From Pseudomonas peradeniyensis (GTDB lineage Bacteria > Pseudomonadota > Gammaproteobacteria > Pseudomonadales > Pseudomonadaceae): 64,000 bases of DNA. The stretch spans positions 62,001 to 126,000 of the forward strand of contig NZ_JABWRJ020000002.1 of assembly GCF_014268935.2 (NCBI RefSeq), written 5' to 3'. The translations under genes and the position numbers were made by a program. Of the stretch, positions 35,585-50,868 are shown piece after piece. Within the stretch, counting starts at the first letter, position 1, and every line of letters starts with the position of its first letter. The notes under the pieces were generated by a model. That model was not told where the DNA came from. It did not search any database and saw only the letters and a program-made list of their open reading frames with translations.

Positions 35585-37198
35585 ATGACCAGTCTGCATG
35601 CCGATGAGGCGTTCCTCGACCATTACCAGTTGAGCCACGATCCGTTCGCACCGCGAGTGCCCGGCTTCAAGTTCTTCCCCGCCCAGCGCAAACCCGTGCT
35701 CGGCCAGCTGCACCACCTGGCGCGCTACAGCCAGCTGATGCTGGTGGTCAGCGGCCCGGTGGGCAGCGGCAAGACCCTGCTGCGCCAGGCTCTGGTGGCC
35801 AGCACCAACAAGCAGTCGGTGCAGAGCGTGGTGGTGTCCGCGCGTGGCGCCAGTGATGCGGCCAGCGTGCTGGGCCAGGTGGCGCAGTCGCTGAACGTGG
35901 CGCAGCCGGAGGTGCAGGCGATCCTGTCGCAGGTGGTGCAGCTGGCGCTGACCGGACAGGAAGTCTATCTGCTGGTGGACGATGCGGAACAACTCGACGA
36001 GTCGGCACTCCAAGCGTTGCTGGAGTTGGCGGCAGGTGTGGCCGAAGGGCGCCCGCATGTGTTCCTGTTCGGCGAACCTTCGCTGATTGCCGGGCTGGAA
36101 GAACTCAATACCGATGGCGAGCGCTTCCATGTCATCGAGTTGGCCCCGTACAGCGAGGAAGAGACCCGCGAGTACCTGGAGCAGCGCCTGGAAGGCGCAG
36201 GCCGGGGCATCGAGGTGTTCAGCGCCGAGCAGATCGTCGACATCCACGAAAACTCCGACGGTTGGCCTGGGAACATCAACCAGGTCGCCCGCGATACCTT
36301 GATCGAAGCCATGATCGCCAGCCGTACCACGGTCAAGCGACCATCCATGGGGTTCAAAATGCCTAAGAAACACGTGCTCGCGTTGTCCGCTGTGGTCGTG
36401 GTCGCCGTTGGTGCGGCGGTCCTGATGCCCAAGAAGGGCGACAAGGCTCCGACCGAAGCACCGGCCGCCCAGGCGCAACTGCCACTGGGCCAGGGCGGCG
36501 CGCCCGCCATCGAGTTCTCCGGCTCCTCGCAGCCGATGCCGCTGCCGCTGGTCGGCCAGTCGCAGCCGGTGATGCGCGAGCCGCTGGCCCAGGCTGCCGG
36601 CATGGGCGAGGGCGAAGAGGGTGGGCCTGCGGGTGATACCGCCCTGCAACCTGCCGCGCCATCGGCCGCCGTGCCGCCGACCGTGACCACCATCGCGCCG
36701 CCGCAAGGTGCCACCGCCAGCCCGGCACCGGCCCCTGCCCAGCCGGTGACCACCGCTCCGGTACAGCCGGTTGCGCCTGCGCCGAGGCCTGTCGCAACCC
36801 AGCCGGCAAAACCGGTTGCACCTGCCAAGCCGGCCCCGGCCCCGACCCAGGTCGCCAGCGCCAAGCCCGCCAGCAAGCCTGCCGAGAAACCAACCGCGGG
36901 TGGTGCCGGCAACAGTAGCTGGTATGCCGGCCAGAAACCGGGCAATTACGTGGTGCAGATCTTCGGCACCAGTTCCGAGGCGTCGGCCCAGTCCTTCGTC
37001 AAGGCACAGGGTGGCGACTATCGCTACTTCAAGAAAAACCTGCAGGGCAAGCCGCTGTTTGTCGTCACCTACGGCAACTTCGCCAGCCGCGACGCCGCTG
37101 CTGCGGCAATCAAGAACTTGCCAGCCAAGGTCCAGGCTGGTAAACCTTGGCCACGTACCGTCGGCAGCGTCCAACAAGAGCTGGCCACGGCCCGCTGA
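35585..37198 (+). CDS. damX: DamX-like AAA/SPOR membrane protein
   Basis: 537 residues. N-terminal AAA ATPase (Walker A GPVGSGKTLLRQ, Walker B VYLLVDDAEQ). A membrane helix at about 262-279 (VLALSAVVVVAVGAAVL) is followed by a proline/alanine-rich linker and a C-terminal SPOR domain at about 452-530 (GNYVVQIFGTSSEASAQSFV). Septal glycan-binding protein that affects division. Having the ATPase and SPOR parts in one chain is normal for Pseudomonas. 15 bases after aroB. Confidence 0.9.
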   Translation: MTSLHADEAFLDHYQLSHDPFAPRVPGFKFFPAQRKPVLGQLHHLARYSQLMLVVSGPVGSGKTLLRQALVASTNKQSVQSVVVSARGASDAASVLGQVAQSLNVAQPEVQAILSQVVQLALTGQEVYLLVDDAEQLDESALQALLELAAGVAEGRPHVFLFGEPSLIAGLEELNTDGERFHVIELAPYSEEETREYLEQRLEGAGRGIEVFSAEQIVDIHENSDGWPGNINQVARDTLIEAMIASRTTVKRPSMGFKMPKKHVLALSAVVVVAVGAAVLMPKKGDKAPTEAPAAQAQLPLGQGGAPAIEFSGSSQPMPLPLVGQSQPVMREPLAQAAGMGEGEEGGPAGDTALQPAAPSAAVPPTVTTIAPPQGATASPAPAPAQPVTTAPVQPVAPAPRPVATQPAKPVAPAKPAPAPTQVASAKPASKPAEKPTAGGAGNSSWYAGQKPGNYVVQIFGTSSEASAQSFVKAQGGDYRYFKKNLQGKPLFVVTYGNFASRDAAAAAIKNLPAKVQAGKPWPRTVGSVQQELATAR

Positions 37199-37257
37199 TA
37201 CCTTCCGGGCGGCACCACCCCGCCGCCCAGTTGCTGAGCGACTTCTAGCTTTCGATC

Positions 37258-37288
37258 AGCCTGCTGCGCCCGAGCGCGGCAGGCTTTT
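37258..37288 (+). terminator. Intrinsic terminator after damX
   Basis: A 12-pair stem (AGCCTGCTGCGC / GCGCGGCAGGCT, one G-U pair), loop CCGA, then TTTT. The rest of the 374-base spacer up to gltB is AT-richer than its surroundings and probably holds the gltB promoter, which I could not place with confidence. Confidence 0.75.
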
Positions 37289-37572
37289 CTGTCCCAGACT
37301 GCCGGCCACAAGCCCTGTGTTGCAGTCATGGCTGAAACGCTTCAGACTCTAGCCAAGCCGCTATCACGGCGCATGGCGTAAAAACATTCAAAATTGCGAC
37401 ATAAATTTTCAATGGTGAGACATGAAAATTTGTGGGCGTCGCTGTCGCTGTGCAACAATGGTTTTCCATGACCACCGCAAAAAAGCTGGCGTTTGATCGG
37501 CGTGGATGGTAAGTGGTTGTTAAAAAAGAGATTTGCCTCCGGTTGAGAGGTGAACCTGGTGAGAAAGTGTCT

Positions 37573-42018
<4,446 letters not shown>

Positions 42019-42121
42019 GAACAGCTGCAAGTGACGGCCCCGTGCGCGGGGCCCGTCCTGCTCAAGTGATTGTCTTGCAGCTTGCGGCTTATGGCCGGCA
42101 ACTGCGGTAAAGAGGTTTTGA

Positions 42122-43543
<1,422 letters not shown>

Positions 43544-43557
43544 TCCGGTCTATTCGC

Positions 43558-43612
43558 GGGGCAAGCCCGCTCCCACGCTATACATGTTTTAGCGTGGGAG
43601 CGGGCTTGCCCA
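43558..43612. repeat. REP palindrome
   Basis: GGGCAAGCCCGCTCCCACGC and GCGTGGGAGCGGGCTTGCCC with about 13 bases between, just after gltD. Same family as 22514-22571. Confidence 0.9.
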
Positions 43613-43736
43613 GCGATGCTTTTTGTATACAAAAACGCTTGATCCAAGGCACCCAATAGACAAAACGCATGGCCATGGCCGTGCCTTTTGCGCCCGCGTC
43701 TGAGAAAATGCCCGCACTTTTTTTCCGGATGCCGAC

Positions 43737-44801
43737 ATGACTGCCCTGAAGAACGATCGTTTCCTGCGTGCACTGCTCAAGCAACCCGTAGACGTCACCC
43801 CGGTATGGATGATGCGCCAGGCCGGCCGCTACCTGCCGGAGTACCGCGCCAGCCGCGCCAAGGCCGGTGACTTCATGAGCCTGTGCATGAACCCGCAGTT
43901 CGCCTGCGAGGTCACCCTGCAGCCGCTGGACCGCTATCCGCTGGACGCGGCGATCCTCTTCTCGGACATCCTCACGATCCCCGACGCCATGGGCCAGGGC
44001 CTGTACTTCGAGACCGGCGAAGGCCCGCGTTTCAAGAAGGTCATCAGCACCCTGGCGGACATCGAGGCGCTGCCGATTCCCGACCCGCAGAAGGACCTGG
44101 GCTACGTCATGGACGCGGTCAGCACCATCCGCCGCGAGCTCAACGGCCGCGTGCCGCTGATCGGCTTCTCCGGCAGTCCATGGACCTTGGCCACCTACAT
44201 GGTCGAAGGCGGCTCGTCGAAGGACTTCCGCAAGACCAAGGCCATGGCCTACGACAACCCCGAGGCCCTGCACCTGCTGTTGGACAAGCTGGCGCAGTCG
44301 GTCACCAGCTACCTCAATGGCCAGATCCTGGCCGGCGCCCAGGCCGTGCAGATCTTCGACACCTGGGGCGGCAACCTGTCGGCGGCGGCCTACCAGGAGT
44401 TCTCCCTGGCCTACATGCGCAAGATCGTCAGCGGCCTGATCCGCGAGCATGAAGGGCGCAAGATACCGGTGATCCTGTTCACCAAGAACGGCGGCCTGTG
44501 GCTGGAAAGCATCGCCGAGGCCGGTGCCGATGCCCTGGGCCTGGACTGGACCTGCGAAATCGGCGACGCCCGCCGCCGCGTCGGCGACAAGGTGGCGCTG
44601 CAGGGCAACATGGACCCGACCGTGCTGTACGCCAAGCCCGAGGCGATCCGCAAGGAAGTTGCGCGGATCCTCGCCAGCTATGGCAAGGGCAGCGGCCATG
44701 TGTTCAACCTGGGCCATGGCATCACCCCCGAGGTTGATCCGGAGCACGCCGGCGTGTTCATCAACGCCGTGCATGAGCTGTCGGCGCAGTACCACCAGTA
44801 A
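43737..44801 (+). CDS. hemE: Uroporphyrinogen decarboxylase
   Basis: 354 residues. N-terminal signature [16 protein letters not shown], the catalytic Asp in [14 protein letters not shown], and [13 protein letters not shown]. Converts uroporphyrinogen III to coproporphyrinogen III. About 190 bases after gltD with a REP between, so probably its own promoter. Confidence 0.97.
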   Translation: MTALKNDRFLRALLKQPVDVTPVWMMRQAGRYLPEYRASRAKAGDFMSLCMNPQFACEVTLQPLDRYPLDAAILFSDILTIPDAMGQGLYFETGEGPRFKKVISTLADIEALPIPDPQKDLGYVMDAVSTIRRELNGRVPLIGFSGSPWTLATYMVEGGSSKDFRKTKAMAYDNPEALHLLLDKLAQSVTSYLNGQILAGAQAVQIFDTWGGNLSAAAYQEFSLAYMRKIVSGLIREHEGRKIPVILFTKNGGLWLESIAEAGADALGLDWTCEIGDARRRVGDKVALQGNMDPTVLYAKPEAIRKEVARILASYGKGSGHVFNLGHGITPEVDPEHAGVFINAVHELSAQYHQ

Positions 44802-44818
44802 TCGGTGTGCAACGCGAG

Positions 44819-44844
44819 AAGCCCGGCCAAGTGCCGGGCTTTTT
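44819..44844 (+). terminator. Intrinsic terminator after hemE
   Basis: GCCCGGC, loop CAAGT, GCCGGGC and five T. Confidence 0.85.
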
Positions 44845-44916
44845 GTTGTATTAAGTTTCAATTCAGCGATCGTCGGTAATCTGGGACCATCAAAACGCAA
44901 ACAGGACCCGATCACC

Positions 44917-45264
44917 ATGAAAGCCCGTTACCTGCCCCTGATCCTCGCCCCGCTGTTCAGCACCGCCGCCCTGGCCGCCGGCTACACCGGCCCTGGCGCC
45001 CAGGCCGTGACCACGGTCGCCGCCGCCAACGATGCCGCCGACGACACCCCGGTGGTGTTGCAGGGCTACGTGACCAAGAAGATCAACAACGACGACAAGT
45101 ACGAGTTCAAGGACAACACCGGCACCATCACCGTCGAGATCGACGACGAAGACCTGCCGCCGACGCCGTTCAACGACAAGACCAAGGTCAAGCTGACCGG
45201 CGAGGTGGAGAAGCACCTGATGAGCCGTGAGGTGGATGTGGATATCGTCGAGATCGTCAACTGA
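44917..45264 (+). CDS. YgiW/YdeI-type periplasmic OB-fold stress protein
   Basis: 115 residues with signal peptide (LPLILAPLFSTAALAAG). The BOF domain follows: VVLQGYVTKKINNDDKYEFK, GTITVEIDDEDL, VKLTGEVEKHLMSREVDVD. The family is tied to oxidative, acid or cationic-peptide stress; ligand unknown. Single gene between the hemE terminator and a REP element. Confidence 0.88.
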   Translation: MKARYLPLILAPLFSTAALAAGYTGPGAQAVTTVAAANDAADDTPVVLQGYVTKKINNDDKYEFKDNTGTITVEIDDEDLPPTPFNDKTKVKLTGEVEKHLMSREVDVDIVEIVN

Positions 45265-45282
45265 TCGGAGATTTTGGGGCTG

Positions 45283-45383
45283 CTGCGCAGCCCTTTCGCG
45301 ACACAAGGCCGCTCCCACAGGGAAATGCATTCCCATGTGGGAGCGGCCGTGTGTCGCGAAAGGGCCGCAAAGCGGCCCCAGCG
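45283..45383. repeat. REP-like palindrome
   Basis: CCCTTTCGCGACACAAGGCC and GGCCGTGTGTCGCGAAAGGG, with GCTCCCACAGGGAAATGCAT / GTGGGAGC inside. A different REP type from those at 22514 and 43558. It lies between two convergent genes and may act as a terminator. Confidence 0.8.
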
Positions 45384-45384
45384 A

Positions 45385-46626
45385 TCAGGAAGTTTTCGGA
45401 GCTAACTTGCTCAAGTGCAGCGCCACCAGCAACGCCACCACCAGCAGGCTGCCGATGAACAGCCCGATGCCGTTCCACCCCGCCATGTGCCAGAACACCC
45501 CGCCCGCCGTCCCCGCCACGCTCGACCCCGCGTAGTAACAGAACAGGTACAACGACGAAGCCTGCCCCTTGGCCTTGAGCGCCCGGCGGCCGATCCAGCT
45601 GCTGGCCACCGAGTGCGCGCCGAAGAAGCCGAAGGTGAACACCAGCATGCCGACGATGATCATCGCCAGCGGGTTGGCCAGGGTCATCAGCAGTCCTCCG
45701 GCCATCACCACGATGCTGGCCCAGAACACCTTGCGCCGGCCCAGCTTGTCGGCCAGGGCGCCGACCTGCGCCGAACTGTAGATCCCCGAGAGGTACACCA
45801 CCGACAGCAACCCGACCAGCGCCTGGTTCATGTGATAGGGCCCGGCCAGCAGGCGGTAGCCGATGTAGTTGAACAGGGTGACGAAGGCGCCCATCAGCAG
45901 GAAGGCCTCGAGGAACAGCCAGGGCAGCCCGGCATCCCTGAAGTGCGTGACGAAGCCGTCGAGCAGGCTGCGCGGATTCAGCGTCTGGGACCGGAAGTTG
46001 CGCGAGTCGGGCAGCACCTTCCAGAACACCAGGGCCGCAGCCAGGGCCAGGCCGCCAATGGCGAGCATCGCCGTGTGCCAGCTGACGAAGTCGATCAGCA
46101 CGCCGGTAATCAGGCGCCCGCTCATGCCGCCGATGGCGTTGCCGCCAATGTACAGGCCCATGGCCAGGCCAATGTGCTGCGGGTGGATCTCTTCGCTCAG
46201 GTAGGTCATCGCCACCGCCGCCAGGCCGCTCAACGACAGGCCCACCAGGGCGCGCGTCGCCAGCACCAGCTCCCAGCTCGGCATCACCGCGCTGGCCAGG
46301 GTCGACAGGGCGGCGCAGAGCAGGGCGAAGACCATCACCGGCTTGCGCCCGATACGGTCGGAGATCGGCCCGGTGACCAGCAGCCCGAACGCCAGCATGG
46401 CGGTGGACACCGACAGCACCAGACTGCTCTGCGCGGCGTTGATGGAAAACTCCTGGGACAGCAGCGGCATCATCGGCTGCACGCAGTACAGCAGGGCGAA
46501 GGTGGCGAAGCCACCACTGAACAGGGCCAGCACGGTCTTCATGAAGGCGGGGGAGCCTTTCTCGATCCAGATATCGTTGACGACAGGCTCGGGTTCGGTA
46601 GATAGGGGGACTACGGCGGATCTCAC
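45385..46626 (-). CDS. MFS transporter (YnfM-like)
   Basis: 413 residues from a GTG (VRSAVVPLSTEPEP), with GAGG 8 bases before it. Twelve helices; the MFS motif A-like ISDRIGRKPVMVF and ADKLGRRKVFWAS occur after helices 2 and 8. Probably an exporter of a small molecule; substrate unknown. A longer frame through the intergenic region was not used. Divergent from a LysR regulator that probably controls it. Confidence 0.87.
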   Translation of the reverse strand: MRSAVVPLSTEPEPVVNDIWIEKGSPAFMKTVLALFSGGFATFALLYCVQPMMPLLSQEFSINAAQSSLVLSVSTAMLAFGLLVTGPISDRIGRKPVMVFALLCAALSTLASAVMPSWELVLATRALVGLSLSGLAAVAMTYLSEEIHPQHIGLAMGLYIGGNAIGGMSGRLITGVLIDFVSWHTAMLAIGGLALAAALVFWKVLPDSRNFRSQTLNPRSLLDGFVTHFRDAGLPWLFLEAFLLMGAFVTLFNYIGYRLLAGPYHMNQALVGLLSVVYLSGIYSSAQVGALADKLGRRKVFWASIVVMAGGLLMTLANPLAMIIVGMLVFTFGFFGAHSVASSWIGRRALKAKGQASSLYLFCYYAGSSVAGTAGGVFWHMAGWNGIGLFIGSLLVVALLVALHLSKLAPKTS

Positions 46627-46748
46627 GGAGGGTACCTCGGGCGCTGGGGCCGGTGCTGCGATGGAAAAAGCATATAGCTGGCTAATGATTAGATCCAATA
46701 TATTGTTCGACCTGTTTAAGACGTTTTACGACCTGTTTGGAGTCGATC
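46627..46748. promoter_or_regulatory. Divergent MFS / LysR control region
   Basis: 122 bases, clearly AT-richer between 46671 and 46740. It contains ATGATTAGATCCAATATATT and further T-N11-A spacings of the LysR-box type. Promoters for both genes must lie here, but I cannot fix them. Confidence 0.4.
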
Positions 46749-47672
46749 ATGGAGCTGCGTCACCTGCGCTATTTCATTGCCGTGGCCGAGGAGCTGCATT
46801 TTGGTCGTGCCGCCCAGCAGCTGGGTATCTCCCAGCCCCCGTTGAGCCAGCAGATCCAAGCCCTGGAGCAGGAGCTGGGGGCGCGCCTGTTCGAGCGCAC
46901 CAACCGCCGGGTCGAGTTGAGCGAGGCCGGGCGCCTGTTCCTCGAGGAAGCGCGCCAGGTGCTGGCCCAGGTGGAGAAAGCCGCCGACGTGGCGCGGCGG
47001 GCGCAGTTGGGGGAGCTGGGCGAGATGAAGATTGGCTTCACCTCCTCGGCGCCTTTCACCTCGCGCATCCCCCAGGCCATCCATGCCTTTCGCCAACGCT
47101 TTCCTTCGGTGCATCTGCACCTCAAGGAAATGAGCAGCCGCGAGGTGGTAGACGGGGTGTTCGATGAGTCCATCGAGGTCGGCCTGATGCGTCCGCTGCC
47201 GGTGCCGGACGGGCTGGTGGTCAGCGAGCTGTTCCGCGAGCCGCTGGTGGCTGTGCTCAACGCCTCGCACCCGCTGGCAATGGGCAGTGAACAGGGTTTG
47301 CACATGTCGGCGTTGGCGCAGGAGCCGTTCGTGTTCTTCCCACGCAGTTATGGCAGCGGCCTGCATGCGCAACTGATGAGCCTGGCGGGTAAGGCCGGCT
47401 TCAGCCCGCACTTCGCCCAGGAAGCGGGCGAGGCGATGACCATCATCGGTCTGGTGTCGGCGGGGCTGGGGGTGTCGGTGCTGCCGGCATCGTTCCAGCG
47501 TATGCGGATTGACGGCGTGGTCTACCGCACCCTGCTGGACGAAGGCGCCGATACCGCCGTATGGCTGGTGCAGCGGGCCGGCGCGAGCTCGGCGATGGCC
47601 AGGGCCTTCGCCGAGCTGCTGGGCGGGGTCAGTCCACCTGGGCCAGGTCGCCGCGCAGGGCCACCGAAGTGA
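46749..47672 (+). CDS. LysR family transcriptional regulator
   Basis: 307 residues from MELRHLRYFIAVAEELHFGR, the classic LysR helix-turn-helix (AAQQLGISQPPLSQQIQALE), followed by a periplasmic-binding-like effector domain (IGFTSSAPFTSRIPQAI). GGAG lies 7 bases before the ATG; the in-frame start 12 bases up is less good. It most likely regulates the divergent MFS gene. The 3' end overlaps the last gene of the APE operon tail to tail by 44 bases. Confidence 0.92.
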   Translation: MELRHLRYFIAVAEELHFGRAAQQLGISQPPLSQQIQALEQELGARLFERTNRRVELSEAGRLFLEEARQVLAQVEKAADVARRAQLGELGEMKIGFTSSAPFTSRIPQAIHAFRQRFPSVHLHLKEMSSREVVDGVFDESIEVGLMRPLPVPDGLVVSELFREPLVAVLNASHPLAMGSEQGLHMSALAQEPFVFFPRSYGSGLHAQLMSLAGKAGFSPHFAQEAGEAMTIIGLVSAGLGVSVLPASFQRMRIDGVVYRTLLDEGADTAVWLVQRAGASSAMARAFAELLGGVSPPGPGRRAGPPK

Positions 47673-48432
47673 CGAGCAGGCCGGCACGGCACTGGAACTT
47701 CTCGGTGTCCTTGTACAGGTTGCGCTGGTCGACGCTGGCGATATTCACCACGGCGTTGGCGTTGGCCTTGCGCGCGGCGTTCTGCAAGGTCGCCAGGGCC
47801 GATTGCAGGGCCCAATAGCAGGCATCTTCATCGGCCTTGTTGCTGCCATTGGTCTTGCGGCTGCTGCTCACCGGGTTGAGGGTGCGGGTCGAGGCGGGCA
47901 GGCTTTCGCCGGCCAGGTAGAACTTCACGCTGCCATCGAGCAAACCGGCCTGGGTGGCGCGCTTGACCCCTTCACGGAAGCTCAGGTAGGTCGGTGCGTC
48001 CACGCCCTGGTTGACGAAGCCCTGTGCATTCAGGTGCTCGATATGCGGGTCGAAGGACAGCTCCTTGAGAATGTTGTCGCGCAGGCGGTTGACCCAGCGG
48101 TTGTAGTTGCCGTGAATCTTGCCGTCGTCGTAGTCCAGGCCCCAGCTGCTGCGGTAGATCACCTGGAATTCGGTGGGGCTGTAGGGGATGTCGACCTCGG
48201 CGTGGTGACGGCCGCGCACGGTGATCTCTGCCTTGACCATGCCGGGGCGCACCGACTGGATGATCCACTGGCGGTCATTGAGGGCGGTGACGATGGCGCG
48301 TTTCATCTGGTCGTCGCTGAAGCCGAGGTTGCTGGAAAACGCTTCCTTGGCGTTGTACACGGGTTTGCTGGTGCAGCCGGTGACCAGCAGGGCCAATGCC
48401 AGTACGGCAAACAGGCGGTGGATCCGAGTCAT
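47629..48432 (-). CDS. APE-cluster lipoprotein of unknown function
   Basis: 267 residues, lipobox LLVTGCTSK. No enzyme motif is recognised. Proteins of this type sit at the end of aryl-polyene operons and have often been mislabelled excinuclease subunit. Repeated small-domain pattern (DDQMKRAIVTALNDRQWIIQ) suggests an envelope binding role. An ATG 9 bases earlier is possible. Last gene of the operon. Confidence 0.75.
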   Translation of the reverse strand: MTRIHRLFAVLALALLVTGCTSKPVYNAKEAFSSNLGFSDDQMKRAIVTALNDRQWIIQSVRPGMVKAEITVRGRHHAEVDIPYSPTEFQVIYRSSWGLDYDDGKIHGNYNRWVNRLRDNILKELSFDPHIEHLNAQGFVNQGVDAPTYLSFREGVKRATQAGLLDGSVKFYLAGESLPASTRTLNPVSSSRKTNGSNKADEDACYWALQSALATLQNAARKANANAVVNIASVDQRNLYKDTEKFQCRAGLLVTSVALRGDLAQVD

Positions 48433-48450
48433 TCCTTTCACTCCAAAGGG

Positions 48451-49677
48451 TCAGCGCCAGCGACGGAAGATCAACGACGTGTTGACCCCGCCGAAGGCGA
48501 AGTTGTTGTTCATCACATGCTCATTGTTCATCGCGCGGAACTCGCCGCGCAGGTAGTCCAGTTCGCCGCAGCGCGGGTCGACGTGGTCGAGGTTGAGGGT
48601 GGGCACATAGCGGTCGCTGTTCATCATCTCGATGCTGAACCACGACTCCAGCGCGCCGCAGGCGCCCAGGGTGTGGCCGAGGAAGCTCTTCTGCGAACTG
48701 ATCGGCATGCGTGGGCCGAACAGGCTGCTGGTGGCCTGGGTCTCGGCGATGTCACCCTGCTCGGTGGCGGTACCGTGGCCGTTGACGTAGCCGATCGCCT
48801 CGGGGGCAAGGCCTGCGTCCTCCAGCGCCAGTTCCATGGCCCGGCGCATGGTGGCCTGCTCCGGACGGGTGGTGTGCTGGCCATCGGCGTTGCTGCCGAA
48901 GCCGACGATCTCGGCGTGGATCCGTGCGCCACGGGCCAGGGCGTGTTCCAGCTCCTCGAGCACCAGCATGCCGCCGCCTTCGCCGATCACCAGGCCATCG
49001 CGGTCGATGTCGTAGGGGCGCGGGCTCAGTTGCGGGGTGTCGTTCTTCAGGCTGGTGGCGTAGAGCGCGTCGAACACCATGGCCTCGGTGGGGCACAGTT
49101 CTTCGGCGCCGCCGGCGAGCATCATCGGCAGGCGCCCGTACTTGATCGCCTCGTAGGCGTAGCCGATGCCCTGGCTGCCGCTGGTGCAGGCGCTGGAGGT
49201 GGGAATCAGGCGCCCGGTGAGGCCGAAGAAGATGCTGATGTTGGCCGCCGTGGTGTGGGGCATCATGCGCACGTAGGAGTTGGCATTGAGGCCGTCTGCC
49301 ACCGAGTTGAGCAGCATGTTGCCAAAGGCCTTGATCTCGTCGGTGCTGCCGGTGGACGAGCCGCAGGCCACGCCCATGCGCCCGTCGCGGATGCTCGCAT
49401 CGTCCAGCAGGCCGGCGTCGGCCAGGGCGCGTTCGGCGGCGGCGACCGCCAGGCGCGACACCCGGCCCATGCTGCGCAACTGCTTGCGGGTCCAGTGACC
49501 GGGCACCTTGAAGTCATCGATGGGACCAGCCAGGCGGGTGTTGAGCTCTTCAAAGCGGTCCCACTCGTCCATGCGCCGGATGCCGCTGCGTTGCTCGGCG
49601 AAATGCCCGGCGATGCTCGCCCAGTCGTTGCCCAGGGCGGTGATGCCGGCCATGCCGGTGACGACGACGCGGCGCAT
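48451..49677 (-). CDS. Beta-ketoacyl-ACP synthase, FabF type
   Basis: 408 residues with the complete active site Cys164 (SACTSGS), His301 (NGHGTATEQGD) and His335 (LGHTLGA). Expected to extend the polyene chain on an ACP. Its start shares one base with the stop of the ketoreductase (TGATG). The intact triad distinguishes it from chain-length-factor partners. Confidence 0.93.
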   Translation of the reverse strand: MRRVVVTGMAGITALGNDWASIAGHFAEQRSGIRRMDEWDRFEELNTRLAGPIDDFKVPGHWTRKQLRSMGRVSRLAVAAAERALADAGLLDDASIRDGRMGVACGSSTGSTDEIKAFGNMLLNSVADGLNANSYVRMMPHTTAANISIFFGLTGRLIPTSSACTSGSQGIGYAYEAIKYGRLPMMLAGGAEELCPTEAMVFDALYATSLKNDTPQLSPRPYDIDRDGLVIGEGGGMLVLEELEHALARGARIHAEIVGFGSNADGQHTTRPEQATMRRAMELALEDAGLAPEAIGYVNGHGTATEQGDIAETQATSSLFGPRMPISSQKSFLGHTLGACGALESWFSIEMMNSDRYVPTLNLDHVDPRCGELDYLRGEFRAMNNEHVMNNNFAFGGVNTSLIFRRWR

Positions 49678-50405
49678 CAGCACAGCCCTCCGTTGACCGC
49701 CAGCACCTGGCGGGTGATGTAGGCCGCCTCGGGCGACATCAGGAAATTCACCGCGCCGGCCACTTCCTCCGGCGTGCCCATGCGCCCGGCGGGGATCATC
49801 TTCAGCAGCTCGTCCACCGGCACGTGTTCGTCGAGCATGGCGGTGTCGATCAGCCCGGGGGCCACGCAGTTGACCGTGATCCGGCGCTTGCCCAGCTCGA
49901 TCGCCAGGGCCTTGGCGGCACCGATCAGACCGGCCTTGGAGGCGCTGTAGTTGACCTGGCCACGGTTGCCGATCAGGCCGGACACCGAGGTGACACAGAC
50001 GATGCGGCCCGGTGCGCGGCGGCGGATCATCGGCATCGTCAGTGGGTGCAGGACATTGTAGAAACCGTCCAGGTTGGTGCGCATGACCTGGTCCCAATCG
50101 TCCTCGGTCAGGGCCGGGAAGGCGCCGTCGCGGGTCAGGCCGGCGTTGCATACCACACCGTAGTAGGCACCGTGGGTCTCCACGTCGGCTTCCAGGATGG
50201 CCTTGCAGGCTTCGCGGTCGGCGACATCGAACTGCAGCACCCGCGCCTGCTGGCCCAGGGCCTGGACCTCGGCGGCGACGGTGTCGGCCTCGGCGCGGCC
50301 GCTGCGGCAGTGCAGGACCAGGTCGAAGCCGGCGCGCGCCAGGCGCAGGGCGATGGCCCGGCCGATGCCACGGCTGGAGCCGGTGACCAGGATGGTGTCA
50401 GTCAT
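49677..50405 (-). CDS. 3-ketoacyl-ACP reductase, FabG type
   Basis: 242 residues, short-chain dehydrogenase: ILVTGSSRGIGRAIALRLA, NNAG equivalent VCNAGLTRDG, and catalytic Ser, Tyr, Lys in VTSVSG and VNYSASKAGLIG. Reduces the 3-keto group in each polyene cycle using NADPH. Confidence 0.93.
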   Translation of the reverse strand: MTDTILVTGSSRGIGRAIALRLARAGFDLVLHCRSGRAEADTVAAEVQALGQQARVLQFDVADREACKAILEADVETHGAYYGVVCNAGLTRDGAFPALTEDDWDQVMRTNLDGFYNVLHPLTMPMIRRRAPGRIVCVTSVSGLIGNRGQVNYSASKAGLIGAAKALAIELGKRRITVNCVAPGLIDTAMLDEHVPVDELLKMIPAGRMGTPEEVAGAVNFLMSPEAAYITRQVLAVNGGLC

Positions 50406-50868
50406 GGGGTGACTCCTCAGGGCCCGCCTCGGCCAGGTAGCTGGCCACTTGCGGCGGGCGGTAGACATTCAGGCGGGCGCTGGCATGGATGCCGGGGCCA
50501 CGCAGGTGACATTCGAACACGCCCATGCCGTTGTCGTCTTCCAGCGAGCGCAGCGCGTGGATATGCAACTCGGCGCCGGCCGGGAACTGCTCGACATCGC
50601 ATTCGAACTTGCGGGTGCCAAGCAGGAAGCCCAGCTCCACGGGCTGGCCGAGGCGGCGCGCGCGGCAGCCGGCGTAGGCGGCCACGCTCTGGGCCATCAG
50701 CTCCAGGCCCAGCCATGCCGGCAGGCTGCCGTCGGCGCGGTTGAACAGGCCGCCGGGGCGCACGGTGGTACGGGTGTGGATCTGCTCCTCGTCGCAGCTG
50801 TCGACCTGATCGATCAGGATCATGTCGCCGGCGTGGGGCAGCAGTTCGGCCAATGGCCAGGCAATCAT
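50398..50868 (-). CDS. 3-hydroxyacyl-ACP dehydratase-like hotdog protein
   Basis: 156 residues. ELLPHAGDMILIDQVDSCDE is the start of the FabZ/FabA-like hotdog with its histidine; LGLELMAQSVAAYAGC forms the central helix. Likely forms the conjugated double bonds without saturation, as no enoyl reductase is present. Overlaps the ketoreductase by 8 bases and the second synthase by 4. Confidence 0.87.
   Translation of the reverse strand: MIAWPLAELLPHAGDMILIDQVDSCDEEQIHTRTTVRPGGLFNRADGSLPAWLGLELMAQSVAAYAGCRARRLGQPVELGFLLGTRKFECDVEQFPAGAELHIHALRSLEDDNGMGVFECHLRGPGIHASARLNVYRPPQVASYLAEAGPEESPHD

Noticed and set aside
43558..43612. REP palindrome as a CRISPR repeat or transposon end
   Set aside because: Single inverted pair, no regularly spaced repeats, no transposase or target duplication.
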